Under the pieces are notes generated by a model. It did no database searches. It saw only the letters and a program-made list of their open reading frames with translations, and was not told where the DNA came from. Source: Schistosoma haematobium (Eukaryota > Platyhelminthes > Trematoda > Strigeidida > Schistosomatidae). Taken from it: a DNA stretch of 64,000 nt. Made by a program: the position numbers and the translations under genes. The stretch spans positions 12,393,501 to 12,457,500 of the forward strand of contig NC_067201.1 of the NCBI RefSeq assembly GCF_000699445.3. Direction: 5' to 3'. Shown here piece by piece: positions 34,702 through 44,992 of this stretch. Numbering within the stretch: position 1 is the stretch's first letter; every line of letters begins with the position of its first letter.

Positions 34702-35640
34702 CCTTTGATCATTTGAATATTGTCCTCACATGTGAATTTCGGATCATCACCCCAATTTCTCTTACACAACCAGAGTACATCTCGGTTGTCCTCATAAAGT
34801 TCTCACTCATGTCTCAAACATGAATTGTACTTCATTGTATTTGAACTTTATTTCATAAATAATTATTTCTTTAATTGTTCATTGGCACGGCTGACGATGC
34901 AGACACCATGTGCGTCGAGATCTGTGAGTGAATTGAACAATTTATCGTAAATAGTGCTATTAAGCTCCAGATAAATATCGTGTTCTGATCTCCAGGAACT
35001 CCAGGCGTCATGTTCTGATTCGGATGAAGCTTTCGATCGCATCTGGTAATTTTTGGTGTGGGATGAAATCAATTCAGTTCACAGGAGGCTATTTACGTTA
35101 ACACGGTGTCATTCAAAGAGCTGAACAATCGTATTTATGGTAGTTGATGAGTCGTCAACAGAGACTTTGAATGCTACTGGAGAGTTGAAGTTGCGCAATA
35201 TCAAAGGGAGTATTAGGAGGGAGAACAATATGTAGTGGTGAGTTATGAAATGATTACTACATAAACATTATAACGAGAACATGGAATATGAAGAACGAAT
35301 CTCTGATTCTTGAAACACATGTTGCATGAAATTCCCATGAGTGTCAATTGAAATCAATGTGAAATCCTTCAATGTATTCACTGTGGAACACAATCAACAG
35401 GAATCATGAACAGCTTTTAACAACTGACTGATCATGTTGTCAAGTCAACTACTGCGTTAAATGTTTTGTATTTTCATATGCGTTCGTTTTGCTTGTTTGT
35501 GTCGTTTCCAGACCAAATTCGTCACTTCTGGCATGTCAAACATTGTTTTGCATAACATTGCCAGTTGTTACTTTGGCCCGTTTACAGCACTTGAGAAACC
35601 TCGAAACACATCAATCGAGTGATTTCGCTCTGTAATCTTC
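34702..35640 (-). repeat. VAL-E upstream block, shared with VAL-D
   Basis: This sequence is the reverse complement of 52335-53360 with small differences (VAL-D has an extra 200 bp around 53045-53250), and its proximal third matches 21827-22170 before VAL-C. Landmarks include GGACAACCGAGATGTACTCT close to the gene and ACTTCTGGCATGTCAAACAT at the far end. Confidence 0.8.
34863..35042 (-). CDS. Last exon of an unrecognised protein upstream of VAL-E
   Basis: A 60-codon frame reads MRSKASSESEHDAWSSWRSE then HDIYLELNSTIYDKL, FNSLTDLDAHGVCIVSRAN and EQLKK, then TAA. ATGAAATAAAG follows, giving a poly(A) signal at 34847-34852. It is preceded by CAG (possible acceptor). The unit is intact here, interrupted by a stop before VAL-C and truncated before VAL-D. 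No upstream exons or family were recognised; it is probably the tail of a gene that was swept up with the VAL block. Confidence 0.4.
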   Translation of the reverse strand: MRSKASSESEHDAWSSWRSEHDIYLELNSTIYDKLFNSLTDLDAHGVCIVSRANEQLKK

Positions 35641-36880
35641 TTGTTGTCGATTCATGTAGTCAGGCGGTTTAAGAGAAGCCATGGCAATGAAGCGGGATAA
35701 AGATGAGTATGATGATAAGACTGTGCAGTGTCATTTTCCCCCATTTCTGTCACAACACAGCTGACGATAATAAAGCTGCCCACATATTTAGCATTAGTTA
35801 CACACACGCAAAACGTGGTTTGTGACAAATTGAACAGTATACACGTGTCCGAGTTACGGAACACCGTATATAAGGGGAAATATCGAAACGAGATTTCCTT
35901 GGTACAGGATATCAAGTGGATATACTGAAGTCTTTCAAAAAGGATAATGGGAAACCAACCTCCAATCTTCCGAAATTCTCCGAGGCTATAGTGATCAAAT
36001 GTCTAAAACAAGATCTATGTGTCAAGAAAGAAGTTGTAATAAATCTTCCTCTGCTCAGACAACATCACATCTTTTTTATTGCATTATCCACCACTTCAAC
36101 TCTCTCTGAAGTATGTTCACATCACTATCATCTTTGTTTAGTCCGTGACTCGTATTATTCTGCACCCATCGTTGCTTTTGTTCACTTTGAGATAATAAGG
36201 AAAACTGTGTACTTGAAATAATTGATCAGCGTCAAAGTGCCAAAACTGGTCGATATCACTATCAACTGTAATAAAATTAGTAACAATGCTCTGTTGGTGA
36301 ATGCTTCCTTGAAATCTTTCAGCGACGCAGCTGTGACCAGCCATGATGAATTTATGAGCAACAGTCATGTAAGGTGCGATTTGATAGACAAAGATCACTT
36401 GTACGACTACGTCGATGTTGTTAGCAATAGTGTTTTAGCCATTATGTTTACCTGCCACATGTTCACTATGTATAACCATCAAAGTTGTTTTAATTCGTTT
36501 ACAGTGCTGCACAATTGTCAGTAGCAATCTTTTATATTTCTTATTGACATCTTGTTGTCATCATTTATTTTGTGATTAATTGTCTTGTGTTATATCCTTC
36601 CGTTTTACTTCAATGGTTTTAGGATAATCTGATTATGATGGTCGACATGATCTTCGCATCAATGTCATGAGTCTTTCGAAAATGCCATTGACGGTAGATC
36701 CACTTCTAACATATATTTATATATAAAAGAGGTCACTGTTTATCCTCCAAATGTTCTCAAGTACGGTCTGACCTTCTAAAGAGATTCGAACTTCCGGTGC
36801 ACTGTTCTAGTAAACCTATTTTAGAGTTGAAATAACACAACGAAACAGACTTTAGTAGAGAGAGAACACTTCAAAGTCAC
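35641..36880. other. No gene identified (35641-36880)
   Basis: Open frames at 35916-36221 and 36222-36524 (plus) abut each other, starting MDILKSFKKDNGKPTSNLPK and MISVKVPKLVDITINCNKIS; neither shows a known domain, and the minus strand is also open. They could be remains of one broken ORF. Otherwise AT-rich. Confidence 0.3.
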
Positions 36881-37293
36881 AGAGAACTATTCTAAATCCT
36901 GATTAGTTGGCAAGCACGCGAGTGAAAGAAGACAAGACAGCTGGAACACTAAACTCTGGATTCTCTGAATTCGGATTACTACAAAAATGTACATGAATAA
37001 ATAAGTGCATATCTTGACCACGACGTACGATAATTTGGAAAAATACAGTTATGCCTGAAACAGGAAACTAGGGTAGAAAATATAGTGCAAAATATAATGT
37101 TTAAATTACAATATTTTTGGAACAAAAAAGGGTATGCTAGTGAATGATACATAGAACGAAAGCTCGTGTTATGTAGAATAAGATAGGGACAAAATAAATA
37201 TAAGTGTTTTACAGGTTTTGAATGAAATGCAAAAACGTCCCAAGAAAATAGCTTTCGTAATTGTCTGGGCTTCTTAATTCCTCGTTCATAACA
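36881..37293 (-). repeat. 3' LTR of the RT-less Ty3 element
   Basis: On the minus strand it starts TGTTATGAACGAGGAATT and ends in the AGTTCTCT shared by all copies. It differs from the 5' LTR near 36902 and 37282. Confidence 0.8.
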
Positions 37294-37361
37294 CCTTACC
37301 CCTTTAAAAAAAATTTAAAAAAATGGTTAGTTACTATATACAGGTAAGTGCTGAGATATCA

Positions 37362-39251
37362 TCATTGATTTCTTCCTTCGGAAACGTATGTTCTCCTCCT
37401 TGGGTCTACGTGTAGAATATCTGGTCTTCTGCGTTTGCGTGATGCTTTCCTAATAGGACTTTTTTCAGGTTGCGTGGTCTTCTGAGTCGCTGAGCATTTT
37501 ATGTCAAAACTGTCCAGAATGATTCTCCACATTGAGTCTAATTTCTCGGTTTTCTGTGAAGTGCCAGCATTTTCCAGTATGTGGTTGACATGGCGTGTCC
37601 ACTTCTGTCCTTCAACTTCCACCACATACATTACGTTCCCTTGTCTCTTAAGTATGCGTCCACTGGTCCATTGTGGAGGTGAATATCGGAAATCGCGGAC
37701 GTATACTTTTTGATTTCTTTGGAAAATTCTGCGTCTTGCCCCATGATGGCGATCAAATTGGTTTTCCATCTTTCTGTTTCTTTTTCCGATGTCTATTTGC
37801 TGTGGTTTTATGGCATCGAGAGCAGTTCTTACTTTTCTACCAAACATAATTTCTGCTGGGGACATTTGATTTGGTGTTGATGGGTTTGGAGTTGTTCTAT
37901 AGACCAAGAGAAAGTCATCAAGAATCTCCTCTATCTTTCCCTCCCCTTTCGCCTTCAGTAGCGCTCTTATGAAGGGATCTACAAACCTTTCGGCCTGACC
38001 ATTCGATTGTGGATGGTACGGAGGTGAACGGACATGTTTGACTCCAAACCTCTTGCAGAAATCTGAGAAGATGGAAGAAATAAACTGAGTGCCGTTATCT
38101 GTCACGAGAACATCTGGAACTCCAAAACGGGAGAATAACTGCCGTAGCTTCATGATAGTCTGTTGCGAAGTGATTTGATTTATAGGAAAAATATCCGGCC
38201 ATTTTGAATAAGCATCAACACAAACGAGGAAGTACGTACCCTGGAATGGGCCAGCAAAATCAACATGTATACGCGACCAAGGTTCTTCTGGAGATGGCCA
38301 GGAATGTAGTTTAGCTTTTCGTGGACACTTAGAAACCTCAGCACATTTTCTGCACGCACGCACGAAATCTTCGATGTGTTCATCGATATTAGGCCAATAT
38401 ACATAACTCCGAGCAATAGCTTTCATTCTTCCAGTACCTGGATGGGCTGTATGCAGTTGTTTCAGGACGAGTGAGCGTAAGTTATACGGAACCACTACGC
38501 AATCAGCAACCATAATACAGTCATTTACGATGGATAAAGATTGGCGTCGTTGATAATACTGTTTCAGTTCATGAGATGTTATACGTGGGGGCCAACCACG
38601 CTGGATAAATGTAGATAATCGTCTTAAGATAGGATCGCGGCGAGTGTGTTCAGCGATTTGAGCAGCTGTCACTGGAAGAATTTGTGTTGAATTAAACAAC
38701 ATTCTGCTTACATCATCTTCCACTGATATAGAAGCGATAACAGTATCTTCGTTTTCAAGCTTATGATTGCTTATTAAGCGCGATAATTGAGAAGAAGCAG
38801 AAGACTTTGATGTAGACATAACATTAGAAAGAAGTACATGAGATTCCGAAGTTTCACCAGCGCATACTTTGTCTGAAGTATTCGATTTGGAAATTTTATG
38901 AGAAGGCAATGAATCGGCGGTATTTGATTTGACATGGTGAGAACACATAACATTTGAATTGTTTGATTCAGAAAGATCATAAGAACATGTTTCATCAGAA
39001 GCATTTAATTCGTTAATATCCAGAGAGGATGATTCGTCGGAGGCATTTGACTTATAAATATCATTTGGGATTTGGATAGACTCATAGGAAACATTTTGAG
39101 AACATACCTCATCTAATAATTTATTCAAAGTATCAACATGTGCAATCCAATCCAATCCCAATAGATCTAAATCGTGTCGATTTGTTAGATAACAAACATC
39201 TGTAAACTTACTTCCCATAAGTTGAACATTGTATAGAACCTCTCCTGTCAA
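37362..39251 (-). CDS. Protease end and integrase of the RT-less Ty3 element
   Basis: The 629-codon frame starts within the protease (TGEVLYNVQL, LDLLGLDWIAHVDTLNKLLD). It has a spacer with imperfect repeats around NASDE/NTSDK (ELNASDETC, SKSNTSDKVC), then SRLISNHKLEN, the part that normally follows RNase H, so RT and RNase H are cleanly absent. Integrase follows: zinc domain (HTAHPGTGRMK ... CRKCAEVSKC), core with HVDFAGPFQGTYFLVCVDAY, VTDNGTQFISS and HPQSNGQAERFVDPF (Asp, Asp, Glu all present), and a C-terminal SH3-like part (YSPPQWTSGRILKRQGNVMY). The integrase looks intact, so the protein could still act if made. Upstream, the frame is closed by one TGA. Confidence 0.85.
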   Translation of the reverse strand: MTGEVLYNVQLMGSKFTDVCYLTNRHDLDLLGLDWIAHVDTLNKLLDEVCSQNVSYESIQIPNDIYKSNASDESSSLDINELNASDETCSYDLSESNNSNVMCSHHVKSNTADSLPSHKISKSNTSDKVCAGETSESHVLLSNVMSTSKSSASSQLSRLISNHKLENEDTVIASISVEDDVSRMLFNSTQILPVTAAQIAEHTRRDPILRRLSTFIQRGWPPRITSHELKQYYQRRQSLSIVNDCIMVADCVVVPYNLRSLVLKQLHTAHPGTGRMKAIARSYVYWPNIDEHIEDFVRACRKCAEVSKCPRKAKLHSWPSPEEPWSRIHVDFAGPFQGTYFLVCVDAYSKWPDIFPINQITSQQTIMKLRQLFSRFGVPDVLVTDNGTQFISSIFSDFCKRFGVKHVRSPPYHPQSNGQAERFVDPFIRALLKAKGEGKIEEILDDFLLVYRTTPNPSTPNQMSPAEIMFGRKVRTALDAIKPQQIDIGKRNRKMENQFDRHHGARRRIFQRNQKVYVRDFRYSPPQWTSGRILKRQGNVMYVVEVEGQKWTRHVNHILENAGTSQKTEKLDSMWRIILDSFDIKCSATQKTTQPEKSPIRKASRKRRRPDILHVDPRRRTYVSEGRNQ

Positions 39252-39461
39252 ATTTACTATGTCTCCTGACGCATTTCGGGCGACATGTTCTGTCGGTCAG
39301 ATGGATGGGCATCCTAAATTGTGCCATGTGTTCTTTGAAATCAACGTGACATTGGAGGCAGTGTCCAGTTGAAGGCGTACAGGTGTTTCATTTACTAATA
39401 AATTTACATATTTCCGCCTATTTTTGAATCCCACTTTAAAGGTTGCAAACGTGCTTTTAAT

Positions 39462-40433
39462 TCAACTGTGTGGTCGTTGCTTCAAATTTTCACTACGATG
39501 TTTTGACTTGCGTTTATTTGACAAACAATGACCTTCTTTGTGGCCAATGCGATGACATTGGCGGCACTTATGATTCTTAAACAGACAAAATTTCGCAAAC
39601 TGCCATGCTCCGCAGAACCAGCATGGTGATGGGGGTTCGGCAGAAGGTTGTTTCGTGCTTTTAGTGTTTTGTTTCAACGATTTTGAGGTTCGGAGCGCAT
39701 TAATTGAACCAAAATCGGAAGGTTTAACCTTCTGTTGCACCATTGCAGTGTCATGCCTGAGATTTAGTAACCGCTGACATTCATTTAGGACCATTTGTAA
39801 TGTCATATTCGGTTCTTGTTCAATGCGCGCCAACATCCTGGTACAGACATATGCATCTTCTGCATTCTTTAGACCACATATAAAAATCAAGCATTTAAAT
39901 TGGTCCGCTGTGATTTCGTTTATTTTGAAGCGTTCGCACTGTCGATTTACCTTCCCGGCATACGTGAGATAATCGTCCTCTGGAGATTTTGTTATTTGGA
40001 AACATTTATAGCGAGTATTAAATAATGAGGACTGTTCGTCGAAAATATTAGATAGAGTCTGGACTGTGTCTTTGAATGATACATCTCGTGGATTTTGTGG
40101 TAAGATAAAATTCACATATTTATTGTATTCCTGTGTTCCCAGTCTTCTTAAGAGTAAGCGGACTTTAGCTGCGTCATCAAGATGTGAGCATCCAACGCGG
40201 AAAATGTCTTCATAACGGTGAAACCACGAACTGAAAATGACATTAGCTTCAGGATCATACTGGAATTCAGAAATAGAATTTATGATGCTTTCATGCTTAT
40301 CTGATTTACAAGTTGAGGACGATTGTAATGAGAATATTTGTGCCAATGCATCCAAAAGCTTCATTTGATTTGCATCATTTTGTGCTTGCTGCATTTGTAG
40401 AATAGATTTAAGGTCATCCAATGAAACAGGCAT
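39462..40433 (-). CDS. Gag of the RT-less Ty3 element
   Basis: A 323-codon frame starts MPVSLDDLKSILQMQQAQND and contains the capsid-like part (FSSWFHRYEDIFRVGC, KVRLLLRRLGTQEYNKYVNF, QTLSNIFDEQSSLFNTRYK). It ends with a cysteine pair (CWFCGAW) and a canonical CCHC knuckle (CRQCHRIGHKEGHC). The frame ends in TGA at 39462, and the protease follows in the same frame (VRLQLDTASNVTLISKNTWH, 39371-39312), as in the second copy. The putative start follows the 5' LTR by about 170 bp. Gag packages element RNA into particles. Confidence 0.85.
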   Translation of the reverse strand: MPVSLDDLKSILQMQQAQNDANQMKLLDALAQIFSLQSSSTCKSDKHESIINSISEFQYDPEANVIFSSWFHRYEDIFRVGCSHLDDAAKVRLLLRRLGTQEYNKYVNFILPQNPRDVSFKDTVQTLSNIFDEQSSLFNTRYKCFQITKSPEDDYLTYAGKVNRQCERFKINEITADQFKCLIFICGLKNAEDAYVCTRMLARIEQEPNMTLQMVLNECQRLLNLRHDTAMVQQKVKPSDFGSINALRTSKSLKQNTKSTKQPSAEPPSPCWFCGAWQFAKFCLFKNHKCRQCHRIGHKEGHCLSNKRKSKHRSENLKQRPHS

Positions 40434-40601
40434 TTTGTACTGGATTAATCAATAGAAAAGAAAAACATTCTCCGTCGCCAGTTTTTATGAACTTGGATGG
40501 CTTTTACCCCGTGACACTTGTTATGCCTTGACCTTGACCTTGACACGCTAGGCTGACAGGCTTAACCTTGAGTTTAATACGCGTGAGTTCGATTGAGGTA
40601 G

Positions 40602-41014
40602 AGAGAACTATTCTAAATCCTGATTGGTTGGCAAGCACGCGAGTGAAAGAAGACAAGACAGCTGGAACACTAAACTCTGGATTCTCTGAATTCGGATTAC
40701 TACAAAAATGTACATGAATAAATAAGTGCATATCTTGACCACGACGTACGATAATTTGGAAAAATACAGTTATGCCTGAAACAGGAAACTAGGGTAGAAA
40801 ATATAGTGCAAAATATAATGTTTAAATTACAATATTTTTGGAACAAAAAAGGGTATGCTAGTGAATGATACATAGAACGAAAGCTCGTGTTATGTAGAAT
40901 AAGATAGGGACAAAATAAATATAAGTGTTTTACAGGTTTTGAATGAAATGCAAAAACGTCCCAAGAAAATAGCTTTCGTAATTGTCTGGGCTTCTTAATT
41001 CCACGTTCATAACA
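40602..41014 (-). repeat. 5' LTR of the RT-less Ty3 element
   Basis: 413 bp matching 36881-37293 at all but two positions. Its outer end is the exact junction with duplication copy B at 41014. Confidence 0.8.
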
Positions 41015-44000
41015 CGAACATTGCCGACAATATCTTTATCCATTATTAACATAAACATCTGTGATGAAAGATATCCACTAATCATTTTCAGATCGTTCAC
41101 GAAAATACTGCACATGTAAGATGTGCATATCATCACTGTGAACATTTTCGATTTCATGCCCAAGAATTCACCGCATGCAATTACACATCGAGGTGAGTGC
41201 TGTTCCCCTCAAATCATTTTGCGTTAATTGCTGATGTTTAATGTAATTATTTGGACGAGAAATGATCCAACCCATAAATATTTTAACTGTTACTTCAGTT
41301 CAACTGAAAGGAGGCCACAGAAGTCGTGGATCACGGTTCGACATTCAAGCAGTCTTATTTATATACTGTTTCAGTTTAACCGGTTGATACTATCAACTCA
41401 TCTCTATTTAATATGTGTCAGCTTTCTTCCTTAAACATAAACGGTTTATATTTCAAGCACTTTGTTATTCCGTGTTTTTCGCAAATCGAAATTCCTTCGT
41501 GGTCGTTTTAAATGCGTGAATGATTGTCCAACTCATTATGTTGTGTATGCAGTATATGGATATTTGTTTTATTTTCACAGTCTTTACAACCAATAAACTG
41601 ACTACACTGACACGTGATTGAAGTTGCGGACTGTGTAAAATATCATTCATCCTATACTTGTAGTTTATTAGACGTTATTTGTGCATATGGGAACTCCGTA
41701 TCTTATTCAAGACCAAAAGAACTATAATAGCTACGCTGAAGCTAAATTTTCCCCTCTAGACTGCGAACGGTGCGTATCACCTTAATTCAAGTTCCGCTAG
41801 GTTGCACCGACTCCACTCACTCGTTAACTGAATTAAATGTTTCATTCCTCATTTTGTCCGGTCACTACATATACATACAAGAATAACTTCGGACTCAAGC
41901 TCACTGAAGAATATCGAGCTTTCGCCTTGAGAGAGAAAACGCATTTGACGCATCAAATTGAAAGGCAGAGAAAACACAACTGACCCTTTCATTTCAGTAT
42001 GTGGAGAGAAAAGCTTTTGAAGATATCCCTTGTCATTATAATAGCAATATTTTGCATGAGGCGTGCTAGTTTACAGGTAAGATCAAGTTGTTACAATTAC
42101 TGTAGGCTTTGTTCTATTAAGTTACTCCACTATGTTGATGTATTATAAGACAATGCCTATGGAAACGGAGAATACATTTTCATACATAGGAATATCAATG
42201 TCACTTAGACTCTGATGTTCAATATGAGAGTCGGCGCACTTTGGTGAGGTCTAGTCGTGACAAGCAATCGGTGGTCAGGAATGAATGCATTTAAAGTCCA
42301 CAGCTGTTTATAGTAAGTTATGCGGTAAATGCATAAATAGTGAGTGAAAGACGTCAAACTTCACGTGTTATATTTTACCCTTGATAGCCTTCCCAGATAC
42401 ATACGGGAGGTATCAGTGACGGCAAAGAAAGAAGTCATATGTTCCATATACGTTTTAGGTGTTATATAACGAGGGTGCTGGAAAAGAGAGAGAGAAATGA
42501 GAGGGCGAGAAGCAGGACAAACTGCGTCCATGATCAGTGTCGTTTAGTCACTTGTAATGGGTAAATTAATTATGTATGAAAACTTGGATTTGTTCTCTCT
42601 TATTCGGTCAATTTCCAAGCAAGTATATTTCATGAGGCTGAAGAAAACAATAAACAAAGGATTGTAGGAATGGGGTTGAATAGAAAACAGCTAAACATTC
42701 GGGATTATGGGTATTTTTAAAATTTAGTAGGGAAAACACTGTGTTCGGATACTAACTGGCTGTTTTTGGTCAAAACCACTATAACTCGTTTTTATTACTA
42801 AACTTCTGTAGAGCCATGAGTGTACTACAATTAGCGCAATCGCTCGATCTACCAACAACAAATCTCATATGTTAGATCAGTGGTAAGTGGGTTGATACAA
42901 ATTAGGTCACTTGACAAATACGTTGTGGTTTTGTTGCAGACAGACGAATTGCTAAACGTTATTCAAACAGATATCCGTAACAAGGACACCTAAAATCATT
43001 GAGGTGATCATAAAGACGCTTTTACAGACCACAAACAAAAGAATTGTGGTACACATCCAGAGATTCTGTCAATGTGATCTGGAAGGGACAGTCTGGTCAA
43101 TTTATCTGGAGAGGAATATATCATCCTACCACACAAAACGAAATCCATTTTTTCATCCTTCGACATGTGGACACACATGTTATAGCTCAAAGCCGCCAGT
43201 CAAAAGCAGAGAATTATCGATCGGACCAAGGACGCGTAAAACACGTGCGAGCAGCCTAGAGTCCTGATTGGTCTTGCTTTCCGCCTAACCCAGCCAGTTA
43301 AGTTCAGAACACCAATCTCAGCCTATGCGATATGAATCATTATATATCAAACATACTGAGTTTATATTACCAATCAAACAGACCACAACGTAGCATAAAG
43401 TAGAAAATAAAATTCGTACAAAATTTGGCCAAATTTGGCTGTGAATGTAGGGGTCAGTGACTAATAGACAGAGCATAATTCAAGAATGGTAAAACGTATA
43501 ATAATGGTTCATAGGTCAAAATAAAGTTTATAATAAGAGGGATATGAATATGAATAGTTTAGTTACTTAACAATTATACGATAAAAATATACGTTTAGTA
43601 TTGGTCCACAGTTTGATCCCAAAGGCGAATACGAAGTGTTGATTGTGTTTATTATGGGACCACACACATAGATATCCAAAAATGCCGGTGCGTAAGACAA
43701 TCATGAAAGAGTTGTGCCAAAAAGCAAGCAGGCAATCGAGCGAGCGATCGAGTGAGTCAGCGAATATGAGTACGAGTAAGCGAGAGAGGACAATTAACAT
43801 GAATAACATGGACATTTATTTACATAGTGAAATAAATGAGTCATCGAATCAATAAAGCGGTTAGTAGTAAGGCTAGCAGCGTGAATAAATGCGTAGACAG
43901 TAAGCAATGCTCAAGCATACATGTTCATGCATTCGCAACAATAATAAAGATACAATGATAAAGATAAGTTGTTGTTGTACGGATGATTCAGTTCGTTAAT

Positions 44001-44279
44001 AAGTTAACAAAATGACTTAACCGAAATAAATGTGAACAAACTCAATTGGACGTGAGTTGCTATAGGATCAAACAGGTGGTCCAATATTATTAATTTAGTT
44101 AGACGCGGAAAAAGAAAAGTGATTAAATTTATTTTTTGTTTGCAACAATTCACTTTTGTATAAGAATGCAATGACTATCATGTGGATGCTGATCAATCAA
44201 TGAACAAGTTCGTAAACACATAAATTGAACCAATGTTGGCAGCTCATACGAATCATCAACTGAATATGGATACATTACA
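41014..44279. repeat. 3.27 kb direct duplication, copy B
   Basis: Nearly identical to 11791-15057. It ends in a solo copy of the LTR (43621-44279; CATTACA then unrelated GTTCAACC). It contains the same exon-like signal-peptide sequence (41999-42076) and acceptor-linked stretch (42940-42993). Upstream ORF 12614-12847 of copy A is frameshifted here by the lost A, so it is not conserved coding. Confidence 0.9.
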
Positions 44280-44529
44280 GTTCAACCTAATTTTTAGTGT
44301 AAATGGGTGTTTGTGGAAATCTAGACAAAATGTAGCATATTGGAAACTTAGAATCGTTAGCTTTACACAATCCGTGCAGAAGGAACATTCAATATAGTGA
44401 GATCCCGAAACAACCACAAGTGAATGGCATGCTCAGTTCGGTGAGTATCCAGCTGGAAATTTCCATTAGTATGTAGTGACTGTTAATCACAATATAATTT
44501 TCGTGTACGCTTCAATTGTTTATGCGAAG

Positions 44530-44665
44530 AATGCAGTTTTTCAAACTGGCTGAAATGACTCAGACGAGGGCTTTTAGTTGTATGCCAAGACAAAGTAACA
44601 GGACTCTAAGGAGCATTTAAAATGGACATATGTCGGTCAGAATAATGTTCGCATTTCTAAAATCA
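44530..44665 (+). pseudogene. Possible VAL exon 2 relic of another subtype
   Basis: A degenerate stretch ends with codons for KWTYVGQNNVRISKI (near 44619-44663), resembling WKSVGQNIAQVHSVS in VAL-B exon 2, preceded by TRAFSCMPRQSNRT in a different frame. The match is short and frameshifted. No other exon is nearby. Confidence 0.35.
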
Positions 44666-44992
44666 GAGGTTGTATTCATTGCAATTAATGCATCTTCTTG
44701 GTAACAAATAAAAATACCAGAATCCTTCCACAAATATTAAGCAAGTAATAAGATGATATTGTGGGCATTTATGATTCTTAAACGGATAAAATTTCGCAAA
44801 ATCATTTCGAGCGACATGTTCCGGCGGTGGAATGCGTGAGCATCCTAACTGATGCCATGTGTTCTTGGAAATCAATGTGACATTGGAGGCAGTGTCCAGT
44901 TGAAGGCGTACAGGTGTTTCATTTACTAATAAATTTACATATTTCCGCCTATTTTTGAATCCCACTTTAAAGGTTGCAAACGTGCTTTTAAT

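Larger units (their letters stand above)
36881..41014 (-). mobile_element. Young Ty3/Gypsy element with Gag-protease-integrase and no RT
   Basis: Two 413 bp LTRs (36881-37293 and 40602-41014) differ at only two positions I could find, marking a recent insertion. The minus-strand interior is a single reading frame from 40433 to 37362 broken by two TGA codons (39462-39464 and 39297-39299). A purine tract (AAAGGGGTAAG, minus) precedes the 3' LTR. Domains are gag with CCHC knuckle, aspartic protease, a Ser/Asn-rich spacer, and integrase; RT and RNase H are missing. No matching target-site duplication was seen at the outer ends. Confidence 0.85.

Noticed and set aside
36138..36524. Overlapping ORFs on both strands near 36 kb as a host gene
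   Set aside because: No domain, no supported splice pattern and both strands open; left as unassigned.
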